Origin: CAWBRT01 sp963791145 | GTDB lineage: Bacteria > Acidobacteriota > Terriglobia > Terriglobales > Acidobacteriaceae | Assembly (NCBI GenBank): GCA_963791145.1 | Contig: CAWBRT010000003.1 | Coordinates: forward strand, 1-64,000 | Direction: 5' to 3' | Length of the DNA stretch: 64,000 nt | Shown: positions 9,604-17,277 of the stretch, one piece after another | Position numbering within the stretch: position 1 is the stretch's first letter | Layout of the letters: the number at the start of each line of letters is the position of its first letter | Made by a program: the position numbers and the translations under genes | Notes under the pieces: model-generated | What the model was told of the DNA's origin: nothing | The model's input: only the letters and a program-made list of their open reading frames with translations | The model's database searches: none

Positions 9604-10314
9604 CTACTTTGGAACCGCCGAGGCTCCGGATTGCTGAAAGGTATCGAGGATCGACTGAATGCATTCGCGCGACTGCTCTAAGCGGCAGCTTTCCGCCAAT
9701 CGCATCAGTTCCCGGTCCTCGTTTGCCGGCGGTTGCTGTGCGTGGCGCAAGCGCTCGCGCAAGACAATCGCCTTCAACCTTTCAATGGAGTCCTCCAGCC
9801 GGTCATTCACAAGAATATAGTCGTACAGCCTGTAGTTGCTGATCTCCCGCGAGGCGGTATCGAGCCGCCGGCGGATGACCTCCTGATCGTGCACGTTCTC
9901 AGCCGAACTGCGGCGGCGAAGCCGCAGTTCCAGCTCTCCGCGAGAAGGGGGTAAAACAAAAATGCTGATGGCGTCGGGCAGCTTCTTCCTGAGCTGCTCG
10001 GCGCCCTGCACGTCGATGTCGAGCAGCAGGTCATGCCCGCGCGCGATGGCTTCATCGAGGAAGCGGCGCGCCGTGCCGTAATAGTTGCCGAAGACTTCGG
10101 CGTGCTCGAGAAACTCGCCGGCGGCAATCATCTGCTCGAAGCGCTGGCGTGAAATGTAGTGATACTCGCGGCCTTCCTGCTCGCTGCCGCGCGGAGGACG
10201 GGTGGTGTAGGAGACGGAGAAATCGATCTCGCGGACGAACTTGCGCAGCTCGTTCACCAGCGTCGATTTGCCGGAGCCGGAAGGGGCCGAGATGATGAAG
10301 ACCAGTCCGCTCAT
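9604..10314 (-). CDS. gmk: Guanylate kinase
   Basis: This 236-aa kinase phosphorylates GMP to GDP. The P-loop is APSGSGKST (about residues 9-17). The GMP-binding stretch SVSYTTRPPRGSEQEGREY and the lid region follow. The C-terminus is about 25 residues longer than the E. coli enzyme. The ATG at 10314 overlaps the corrected yicC stop (ATGA), which points to translational coupling. Read literally, the frame runs from yicC into gmk and mimics a fusion protein; this results from an extra G near 10400 in yicC, so I start gmk at MSGLVF. Confidence 0.94.
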   Translation of the reverse strand: MSGLVFIISAPSGSGKSTLVNELRKFVREIDFSVSYTTRPPRGSEQEGREYHYISRQRFEQMIAAGEFLEHAEVFGNYYGTARRFLDEAIARGHDLLLDIDVQGAEQLRKKLPDAISIFVLPPSRGELELRLRRRSSAENVHDQEVIRRRLDTASREISNYRLYDYILVNDRLEDSIERLKAIVLRERLRHAQQPPANEDRELMRLAESCRLEQSRECIQSILDTFQQSGASAVPK

Positions 10315-11197
10315 TCCAGGTTCTGCACCTGTTCGCGGCATTTTTCGATTTCGGCCTTGACGGCCAATCCCAGCTCGGTCAGCCGCAAGGCTTCCCCGGC
10401 AGACCCCGGAGGTCTTCGACAGCATGGTGTTGGCCTCGCGGTTCATCTCCTGCAGCAGGAAGTCCAGTTTCTTGCCCGCCTCGCCGCCCGTGTCGAGCAG
10501 GCCCAGGAAATGCTGCACATGGGACTTCATGCGCACGATCTCTTCCTGGACGTCGCTGCGCTCGGCCAACAACGCGGCCTCCTGCAGAATCCGGTCCGGA
10601 TCAGCCTGCGAACCAATCAATTCCTGGAGCCTCGATTGTACTTTGTTCACGTAGGCCCGCACCACCAGCGAGCGCAACTGCTCGACCTCATCGACGGCGG
10701 AGGTAACGGCCTTCATGCGGGCGCGCAGCTCCTCCGCCATGCGTTGGCCCTCGGCCACGCGCATCTCGTTCAGTTTCTCGATTGCCTGCTCCAACAGTGC
10801 GCAAATCTCCGCTTCCGTTTCCGGCCCCTCGGGGAGCGAGCCGCCTCCGTCGAGCACGCCGTTGAGCCGGAAAATGGCATTCAAGTCGGGCTCGCCCGCC
10901 AGGCCGAAGTCGGCGGCCGACCGGCGGAAGGCTTCAATGTAGCCCGCCAGCAGCTCCCGGTTGATGTTGATGGAGCCCGCACCGGCACGCTCGATCGAGA
11001 GCGTCATCTCGATGTGGCCGCGATAGCAGCCTCTGCTTGAAGATCTGCCGCAGCTTGCTTTCCAGCCCGTCGCTGCCGCCGGGCAGCCGCAGGTGCAGAT
11101 CGAGAAAACGATGGTTCACCGATTTCAGCGAAATGGTGTACGCGGTGGTGCCGCTCTGGCTCACCTGGGCGAACCCGGTCATGGAACGAATCGTCAT
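10311..11197 (-). CDS. yicC: YicC/YloC family endoribonuclease, two frameshifts
   Basis: Corrected length is about 294 aa, close to E. coli YicC (287 aa). The N-terminus IRSMTGFAQVSQSG and ISLKSVNHRFLDLHLRLPG is diagnostic, as is the C-terminal DFLLQEMNREANTMLSKTSG. YicC-family proteins are RNases linked to sRNA turnover. The frame shifts near 11030 (one extra base before GHIEMTLSIERAG) and near 10400 (GGGG where GGG is expected). After the second correction the protein ends LEKCREQVQNLE-like, with its TGA inside the gmk ATG. The start overlaps the msbA stop (ATGA). Confidence 0.9.
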
Positions 11198-13080
11198 GGC
11201 AGTTCCATGCCTCCCGATGGCACCGTCACGGCAGAGCTGTAAGCCGGGGAGCCGTTGGGCGAACGCCCCGCTTCCAGATCGACGAACTGCAGCTCGTACA
11301 AGCGCCGGTAGGTTCCCAGGCGGTTGAGCAAATTCTCGTGCGTGCCGATGTCGCTGATGGTGCCGTTTTCCAGCACCAGGATGCGGTCGGCACGGCGCAC
11401 GGTGGAGAGCCGGTGGGCGATGACGAATACCGTGCGGCCCACCATCAGATTGTGCAGCGCCAGCTGCACCAGGTTCTCCGACTCGCTGTCCAGGGCGGAG
11501 GTAGCCTCGTCCAGAATCAGGATGGGCGCGTTCTTCAGCAGGGCACGGGCAATGGAGAGGCGCTGGCGCTCGCCGCCGGAAAGGCGGAAGCCGCGCTCGC
11601 CGATGATGGTGTCATATCCTTCCGGCAGGCGCAGGATGAAATCGTGAGCCAGGGCGGCGCGCGCCGATTCCTCCACCTGTTTTTTGGAAATGTGGGGCAA
11701 GCCGTAGGCGATGTTGTTGCGGACGGTATCGTTGAACAGGATGGTTTCCTGGGTGACGATTCCGACCTGTGAGCGAAGCGAAGCCAGCGTGACGTCACGC
11801 ACGTCATGGCCGTCGATGAGGATGCCGCCACGTGAGACATCGAAGAAGCGCGGCAGCAGATGCACCAGGGTGCTCTTGCCCGAACCGCTGGAGCCGACGA
11901 TCGCCAGCAGTTCGCCGGCAGGGACTTCGAGATTGATGTCGTGCAGCACCGGCGGCTCATCGCCGTTGTAGGCGAACTGAACGCCCTCGAAGCGGATGCT
12001 CTGGTGAAAGGGCGGCAAAGTCGAGGCACGCCGTTTTTCCGTGACTTCATCCTGGGCATCCAGGAACTGGAAGACCGAAGAGGAGGCGCCCAGCGCCTGC
12101 TGGAAGCTGTTATAGAAGGAGGCGAACTTGCGCACCGGCTCGTAAAGCTTGAAAACCGCGAAGAGGAAGGCGACGAAAGTTCCAGCGGTAAAGACGCCAT
12201 AGCGAATCTGGTCGCGTCCCAGCAACAGCAGCAAGCTGATAGCGATGGCTCCGAGAATGTCCATCAGCGGCGAGCTAACGGCTGTGGCAGCCACGTTGTG
12301 CATGTTGGCCTTCAACAATCGCCGTGCCGCCCCGCGGAAGCGCAGGGTCTCCCAGCCTTCCATGCCGAAGGCCTTGACGATGCGGTTGCCGGTGATGGTC
12401 TCGTGGAGAATGTTCTGGATCTCAGCCAGCTTGTCCTGTCCGGTACGGGTAGTGGTGCGGACCTGCCGGCCGACCTTGCCGGCAGAGAAAACGATGACGG
12501 GGACGAACACCAGCAGCACCCAGGCGAACTTTCCGCCCAGAACGATCACCAGGCAAGCGACAAAAATCAGGGTGAAGAACTGCTGCAGGAATTCGGCCAA
12601 CACCTGCGAGGTGGCGAACTGGATCTTGTCGATGTCGTTGATGATGGCCGAAACCAGGGTCCCCGTCGTGTGCTTCTGGAAGAACGCCACTGAGCGGCGC
12701 AGGACCGAGGCGTAAAGCTCGTTACGCAGGTCGGTAATGACTCCGAAGCCGGCGTAATTGACCAGGTACGTCCCAGCATAAAAACAGATTCCCTTGATCA
12801 CCGTAGCCGCGACCAGGGCGACTGCCACCATGGTCCAGGCGTTGGTGAACCGCGGCGGAACGAAGTTCTGTAGATATACAGCATGCTGAGTGCCGGGAAT
12901 CGTAAAGAGCAGCATCTGGCTGGATTGGGTGGCGGGATGCAACACCCGATCCAGGATGGGACCGATCAGCAGCAGGCGGAAGGCGTCCGTCAGTCCAACA
13001 AGCGCCATTAACACCACCGCCGCCAGCAGGTGGAAGGTGTAAGGCTGGACATACCGCAGTAGGCGGATCACTCGCCGCAT
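11194..13080 (-). CDS. msbA: MsbA-like lipid flippase, ABC transporter with fused ATPase
   Basis: This 628-aa half transporter has an N-terminal six-helix membrane domain (about residues 10-330) and a C-terminal ATPase. The ATPase shows Walker A GSSGSGKST, Q-loop TQE, signature LSGGERQRLSIARAL, Walker B ILILDEATSALDSE and the H-loop VIAHRLSTV. Length and architecture fit MsbA, which flips lipid A-core across the inner membrane as a homodimer; a broader lipid or drug exporter cannot be excluded. It leads the operon whose next gene, yicC, starts within its stop codon. Confidence 0.87.
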   Translation of the reverse strand: MRRVIRLLRYVQPYTFHLLAAVVLMALVGLTDAFRLLLIGPILDRVLHPATQSSQMLLFTIPGTQHAVYLQNFVPPRFTNAWTMVAVALVAATVIKGICFYAGTYLVNYAGFGVITDLRNELYASVLRRSVAFFQKHTTGTLVSAIINDIDKIQFATSQVLAEFLQQFFTLIFVACLVIVLGGKFAWVLLVFVPVIVFSAGKVGRQVRTTTRTGQDKLAEIQNILHETITGNRIVKAFGMEGWETLRFRGAARRLLKANMHNVAATAVSSPLMDILGAIAISLLLLLGRDQIRYGVFTAGTFVAFLFAVFKLYEPVRKFASFYNSFQQALGASSSVFQFLDAQDEVTEKRRASTLPPFHQSIRFEGVQFAYNGDEPPVLHDINLEVPAGELLAIVGSSGSGKSTLVHLLPRFFDVSRGGILIDGHDVRDVTLASLRSQVGIVTQETILFNDTVRNNIAYGLPHISKKQVEESARAALAHDFILRLPEGYDTIIGERGFRLSGGERQRLSIARALLKNAPILILDEATSALDSESENLVQLALHNLMVGRTVFVIAHRLSTVRRADRILVLENGTISDIGTHENLLNRLGTYRRLYELQFVDLEAGRSPNGSPAYSSAVTVPSGGMELP

Positions 13081-13526
13081 AGGTGATCACATTTCGACAT
13101 CAAGCCTTCGACGTCCATTGCCCACCGGGCAATCATGAAGTGGTTGAGAACTGAACTTAATTGTAACGGAGAAGCATCCCCGAAAGCATGCCGCGGGGTA
13201 GGTAAATTAACTTATTTGCAGCACTGAATGGGGCCTACGTTGGCTTACCCTACTTCTCCTCTCACAATAAAGGCGTCATCCCGAGGAAGGCCGCTGCCAG
13301 AAGAACCTGTTGCTACCAGGTTTCCTTCTCGCCGAAGCTGATGCGATTTCTCAGATGAGTTCTTGGTTGCGGCCGAGTCAAGGGACCTGCAGTTGGGCGC
13401 GAGGCTCCAGGAGATTTGGGAAGATATTGAACCGCAGATCCTTCGACTCCGCGCCCGCCGGCCCGAAAAAACATCGGACCGGAACAACAACGCGGGCCCG
13501 TCGCTCAGGATGACGACCTCTCGAGT
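13081..13526. repeat. Gene-free gap with TCATCC/AGGATGAC repeats
   Basis: This 446-nt gap holds no supported gene. Position 13272 starts GTCATCCCGAGG, and 13433-13515 carries GCAGATCCTTCGACTCC then CGCTCAGGATGACG, a pair belonging to the widespread TCATCCTGAG...AGGATCTGC repeat family. A small hairpin TTGCCC/GGGCAA lies at about 13119-13134, upstream of msbA. Weakly open frames across the repeat are not credible genes. Confidence 0.6.
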
Positions 13527-14486
13527 CTAGCGCGCCATGTCCCGATGCTCGACCTTGACGCGGTAGGCGGCCTTGGCCAGGCGCTTCTTCAGCTCTTCGG
13601 CGATCAGCACCGAGCGATGCTGGCCGCCCGTACAGCCGAAGGCAATAGTCAGATAGCTCTTTCCTTCCTCGATGTAGTGGGGCAGCAGGTATATCAGCAG
13701 GTCGGAGATCCGGTTGACGAATTCCTGCGTCTGCGGGTAGCTGCGTATGTACTTGGCTACGCGGGGATGGCGGCCGGTGAGCGGGCGGAACTCAGGCACG
13801 AAGTGCGGATTGGGAAGAAAGCGGACATCGAAGACCAGGTCGGCATCCTCGGGGACTCCGTTCTTGAATCCGAAGCTGACGATGGAGATCAGCAGCGTCT
13901 TGGGCCGGGTAGCGCCATCCTGAAACTGCGCGACGAGGTGGTCGCGAAGCTCGTGGACGTTGAACTTGGAGGTATCCAGAATGATGTCCGCCAGGTTCTT
14001 GATGGGCTCGAGGCGCCGGCGCTCGTCACGTATGGAGCGCTGCACGGAACCGGTAGTGCCGAGTGGATGCGGCCGGCGGGTTTCGCTGAAGCGGCGCAGC
14101 AGCACGCTGTCGGCGCTCTCCAGGAAGACCAGGCGCGTTTGCAGGCGCTGCCGCAGCTCCGACAGGATGGCGGGCAGGCGCTCGAGCTTGCTGCCTTCAC
14201 GAATGTCGACCACCATGGCCGCCTTCAAAGGCTCGGCCGAGTCGATCACCAGCCGGGCGAAACTGGGAATCAATTCCACCGGCAGATTGTCGACGCAGTA
14301 GTACCCCAGATCCTCGAAAACTTTGAGAGCAGAAAGCTTGCCTGATCCGCTCAGCCCGGTGATGATCACCAGCCCGGAACCGCTGTTGCGCTGCCTGCGC
14401 GGGGCTCTCATGAGCCGGGCTCCCCGAGCCGATTTCTTCCCTCGCTCCTCGGTGCCGCCGCGCTTGTGAGAGCTTTGCCTTGCCAT
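13527..14486 (-). CDS. rapZ: RNase adapter protein RapZ
   Basis: This 319-aa P-loop protein matches RapZ/YvcJ: GLSGSGK at residues 44-50, FEDLGYYCVDNLP, RPHPLG, and the C-terminal FGCTGGQHRSV stretch that forms the effector- and RNA-binding domain. In E. coli RapZ senses glucosamine-6-phosphate and directs RNase E to the sRNA GlmZ; in other phyla its role is less clear. The residue after the Walker lysine is Leu51 rather than Ser/Thr. It belongs to the rpoN-hpf-rapZ neighbourhood but is separated from hpf by a strong terminator, so it probably has its own promoter. No ptsN or ptsH is present. Confidence 0.92.
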   Translation of the reverse strand: MARQSSHKRGGTEERGKKSARGARLMRAPRRQRNSGSGLVIITGLSGSGKLSALKVFEDLGYYCVDNLPVELIPSFARLVIDSAEPLKAAMVVDIREGSKLERLPAILSELRQRLQTRLVFLESADSVLLRRFSETRRPHPLGTTGSVQRSIRDERRRLEPIKNLADIILDTSKFNVHELRDHLVAQFQDGATRPKTLLISIVSFGFKNGVPEDADLVFDVRFLPNPHFVPEFRPLTGRHPRVAKYIRSYPQTQEFVNRISDLLIYLLPHYIEEGKSYLTIAFGCTGGQHRSVLIAEELKKRLAKAAYRVKVEHRDMAR

Positions 14487-14586
14487 AAGCGTAAGTAACT
14501 GTAAACCAAAAGCAACAAGGTGTCATCCCGACGATGGCAGCATGTCACCATGAGTAGCGCCGTTCTGTCCGGCTGTTAAACAACAA

Positions 14587-14612
14587 AAGAGGGGGCGCAT
14601 TCGCCCCCTCTT
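14587..14612 (-). terminator. Intrinsic terminator after hpf
   Basis: A perfect 11-bp stem (14587-14597 with 14602-14612) closes a 4-nt loop. On the minus strand it is followed by a T-rich stretch (TTTTGTTGTTT, whose first two bases are part of the stem). It lies about 40 nt past the hpf stop and separates hpf from rapZ. Confidence 0.85.
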
Positions 14613-14652
14613 GATAACTATCTGTTTTAAGTTTCTTATTGGACGGCCAATT

Positions 14653-15243
14653 TCAGGCCTCGATAATCTCCAGTTTCCCATCCTTGGTGCGGTGCAGCAC
14701 TTTCACCCGGTTGGCCTTGTCGCGGAAGACGAAGACCTCGCGGTCGCGGAATTCGCATTCCTTGACGGCTTCTTCGATGGTCATGGGGCGGCTCGCGACC
14801 GAGTCCTGGTTGACCACCAGATGCGCCTCGGAAGTGCGGGAGCGGCCCGGGAACTTATGAACCACGACCGGCACGGCCGTGCTGGCCGTCGTCCCTACCG
14901 CCATCTGAGTTTCAATTTCAGGAGCTTCTCTCTTCCACTTCGACTTGGCGACGCGCTTGGTGTCGCGCCGGCGTCCATTGAACTTGAGCACCTGCCTCTC
15001 GATGTTCTCCAAAGCTTCTCCCAGCGCCAGCGACATATCGACCGACTCGGCTATGGCGACGATGGGGTGGGTGCGGCGGCTGATGGTGATTTCAGCGATG
15101 CGGCGCTGCTTCTCAGCCGTGAGGATTACTTTGCTCTTGAAGTTGTCACCCAGTATCTTGATCAGCTTGTTGAGGCCGCTTTCAACCTCCTTGCGAATGG
15201 CAGGGGTGATTTCAAATTGACGGCCGGTATACTCAACGTTCAT
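14653..15243 (-). CDS. hpf: Long-form ribosome hibernation promoting factor (HPF/RaiA)
   Basis: This 196-aa long HPF has an N-terminal S30AE/RaiA domain (about residues 1-105; VEYTGRQFEITPAIRKEVES) that binds the 30S decoding site. A linker leads to a C-terminal dimerisation domain (about 140-196; MTIEEAVKECEFRDREVFVF) that pairs ribosomes into 100S particles. The start at 15243 is set by AAGGAGG upstream; a longer frame from 15276 lacks support. It follows rpoN as in many proteobacteria, but two unrelated genes and a terminator lie between them here. Confidence 0.94.
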   Translation of the reverse strand: MNVEYTGRQFEITPAIRKEVESGLNKLIKILGDNFKSKVILTAEKQRRIAEITISRRTHPIVAIAESVDMSLALGEALENIERQVLKFNGRRRDTKRVAKSKWKREAPEIETQMAVGTTASTAVPVVVHKFPGRSRTSEAHLVVNQDSVASRPMTIEEAVKECEFRDREVFVFRDKANRVKVLHRTKDGKLEIIEA

Positions 15244-15640
15244 CGATTCCCCTCCTTGCACAACGCTGCGGGGCACCTTTCCCGAGCTCCCGATCCCGGC
15301 AACCGGTGTTTACGCCGGAACTCACTTAAACCCGGCGAAGCCACTTTCGGCTCTGCCGGGGTGAAAAATGGCCCCGTTCCCCGAAACCCCAAATATCCTT
15401 CGGGGACTCACGGTTATATCAGAAGCCGAAGCGAACCGCCAGTTACCACGGGAATCACAGGTTACCCCAGGGATTCCGGGTACCACCTCAATGCCGGATT
15501 AACGATCAACGAGACCGCCCCGCTGGGCACCTGCACCTTCCTATTTTTCGGGAGTAAGCCCTTGGCGGTTCTTGGGGGTAAGACAAAGAGCGCGGCCGGC
15601 TGACCGCGCTCATCTGGCATGGAACGATACAGCCTCCGCG
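15244..15640. other. Leader region upstream of hpf with hairpin 15330-15362
   Basis: No gene is supported in this 397-nt gap. A hairpin formed by 15331-15342 (CCCGGCGAAGCC) and 15349-15360 (GGCTCTGCCGGG) lies about 90 nt upstream of the hpf start and could be in its leader. A terminator for the 116-aa gene lies at 15588-15611. The rest shows no recognisable signal. Confidence 0.45.
15588..15611 (-). terminator. Probable intrinsic terminator after the 116-aa gene
   Basis: A perfect 8-bp stem GAGCGCGG (15588-15595) with CCGCGCTC (15604-15611) is followed on the minus strand by TTTGTCTT. It lies about 30 nt past the stop at 15641. Confidence 0.7.
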
Positions 15641-15991
15641 CTACTCCCTTCCCATAGCAGCGGCGGCTCGCTTCTTGGCTTCGGCCGGGTACCACTCTTC
15701 CACCTTCTTCAGCAGCTCCCGGATGGCATCCGGAACCCCGAGCGGCGGGTACTTGGAAACGGTAGCGACGATCTTCCAATCGGTTACAGCAGCGGGATCG
15801 ATAAATGCGTTTGCCTGTTCTTTTACAGGTATGGTCCCGACCCTGGCGCGAGCCACGGCGCTGGGTTGGGAGCTGTTGTCGACGGCGGCAAAGCCGGTGA
15901 TTTCGAAAATCTTCCCGGCGCGAGTGCCGTAGTAATGCACCGACTGCACAAAGGCTTTTTCAAATCCGCGAAAGTCTAATTTGTCGGCCAT
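15641..15991 (-). CDS. Conserved hypothetical protein, 116 aa
   Basis: No family was recognised. A strong GAGGAGGGAG ribosome site sits just upstream of ATG 15991, and a terminator follows, so the gene is probably real. The product is soluble with no signal peptide or membrane helix. It starts ADKLDFRGFEKAFVQSVHYY and ends in a charged, Ala/Lys-rich helix (EWYPAEAKKRAAAAMG). It sits inside the rpoN-hpf neighbourhood on the same strand but as its own unit. Confidence 0.65.
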   Translation of the reverse strand: MADKLDFRGFEKAFVQSVHYYGTRAGKIFEITGFAAVDNSSQPSAVARARVGTIPVKEQANAFIDPAAVTDWKIVATVSKYPPLGVPDAIRELLKKVEEWYPAEAKKRAAAAMGRE

Positions 15992-16245
15992 ACTCCCTCC
16001 TCGACCTCGAAGTGGGCTGCAAGCAATGTAACGCGAATAGCGGGAGCGGAACGGAAAAATTCCCGTGACAGGCCCAAAACAGGAAGGGCAGATGACCGCG
16101 GCGGGTCCGGCTTGCATTCCAGCCTTGCGAAGCTAGAATGAGTGAGCTGAGATCCTTGGAAGACATCGCATATTCATCGCGAATAACGGCTGCCGATCGT
16201 TCGATCGCCAACTTCAGTTCTTGCCGTAACGAGAGGGTGGGGACA

Positions 16246-17070
16246 ATGCAACGCATAATCAGGATTTTGTTGATAGCGGTCTTAGTAGCCGCCGGGTGGA
16301 CAATGCCGGGCTGGGCGCAGATCGCGCCTCGGATCACATCGCTGGGGCCGAATCCGCCGCAGACGTACATGTGGATTGGCAACAGTTTCTTTTACTTCAA
16401 TAATGGCATCGCTTCCTACGTAACGGGGCTGGCACGGGGCGAGATGGGCGGCGGTCCGTCACATCGCGGCACCATGCTTGCAATCGGCGGAGCGGGGCTA
16501 GACTGGCATGATGTCAAGTCGTATTTCCGGCCGAACGCCGTCGGCTCCTACATCTTCGACGAGCATAACAACATCGTGTTCAACCGAGCGGAGAAGAAGT
16601 ATGAAGGGGCAATCCTGATGGATTGCAGTCAATGCCCGATCCACCCGACTCTGGCTCCGATTTTCGTCAAATATGCAAAGAAGGATGTCGCCACCATTCG
16701 GGCACATGGCGCGGTGCCCGTCTTGTTCATGTCCTGGGCTTATGCGGATCATCCTGAAATGACGGCCCAGTTGGCTGAAGCGTACACGCGAGAGGGCAAT
16801 GCGAACAATGCGATGGTTATCCCAGCCGGTCTGGCATTCGCACGCGTGCTGAAATTGCGGCCTGACCTCAAGCTGCATGTAGCGGACAAGCGGCATCCGA
16901 CACTGGCCGGAACCTACTTGGCTGCTGCCACAGCCTACGCGTCGCTTTATGGCCGCTCACCCGAGGAGAACAGTTACACCGCCGGCCTTGACCCGGAATT
17001 GGCCCGTTTCCTGCGTGCCGAGGCTTGGGCGACTGTACGGGACTACTTCAGTGGGAAGGTGACCAAGTAA
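16246..17070 (+). CDS. Secreted SGNH/GDSL-like hydrolase
   Basis: This 274-aa protein has a clear signal peptide (about residues 1-25, ending GWAQ). Block I of the SGNH fold appears as WIGNSFFYFNNG, with GNS at residues 45-47. The catalytic Asp-His block appears as DKRHPTLAGTYLAA (D214, H217). Such enzymes are usually esterases or acetyl-hydrolases acting on sugars or lipids outside the cytoplasm. ATG 16246 follows a GAGAGGG sequence; a longer frame from 16138 would bury the signal peptide. It is on the opposite strand to the rpoN cluster it interrupts. The substrate cannot be inferred. Confidence 0.75.
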   Translation: MQRIIRILLIAVLVAAGWTMPGWAQIAPRITSLGPNPPQTYMWIGNSFFYFNNGIASYVTGLARGEMGGGPSHRGTMLAIGGAGLDWHDVKSYFRPNAVGSYIFDEHNNIVFNRAEKKYEGAILMDCSQCPIHPTLAPIFVKYAKKDVATIRAHGAVPVLFMSWAYADHPEMTAQLAEAYTREGNANNAMVIPAGLAFARVLKLRPDLKLHVADKRHPTLAGTYLAAATAYASLYGRSPEENSYTAGLDPELARFLRAEAWATVRDYFSGKVTK

Positions 17071-17085
17071 GCTGATGAAGGCTGC

Positions 17086-17213
17086 GGCCCACATTTGCGT
17101 AGCCGCAGGCGAGTTTTCAAGGTCTAGCAGTACGGCAGGCCTCTTAGAAGAATCCAGCACTGCCCCACATTTGCCAAAAGCAGGCAAATATGGGCCGCCT
17201 GTGGCGGAGCTGC
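17086..17213. repeat. REP-like hairpin elements (GGCCCACATT family)
   Basis: Positions 17086-17117 begin GGCCCACATT and include GTAGCCGCAGGCGAG. Positions 17162-17213 repeat CCCACATTTGCC with a reversed partner GGCAAATATGGGCC. The same words form the terminator-like hairpin at 56021-56062. The element sits between the convergent SGNH gene and rpoN. Confidence 0.65.
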
Positions 17214-17247
17214 GACTCCAGGTCTCGCTTCCAGTTCGAGATCTTTT

Positions 17248-17277
17248 GATTTTCTACTTCTGATTTTCTACTTCTTG
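17248..17277. repeat. Heptamer array (GATTTTC/TACTTCT) touching the rpoN stop
   Basis: Two 14-nt blocks, each two 7-nt words, run in tandem. The rpoN stop codon (17268-17270) lies inside the array, so the last codons of rpoN are repeat-derived. Confidence 0.7.

Noticed and set aside
10400..10410. Programmed ribosomal frameshift in yicC
   Set aside because: No slippery heptamer or downstream pseudoknot was seen, and similar breaks occur in many unrelated genes.
9604..11007. An apparent YicC-guanylate kinase fusion protein of 467 aa
   Set aside because: The join comes from one extra G near 10400. Correcting it restores a yicC stop overlapping the gmk ATG, the normal arrangement.
13245..13490. 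Small protein gene in the msbA-rapZ gap
   Set aside because: It lies across TCATCC repeats, has no ribosome site and its composition is repeat-derived.
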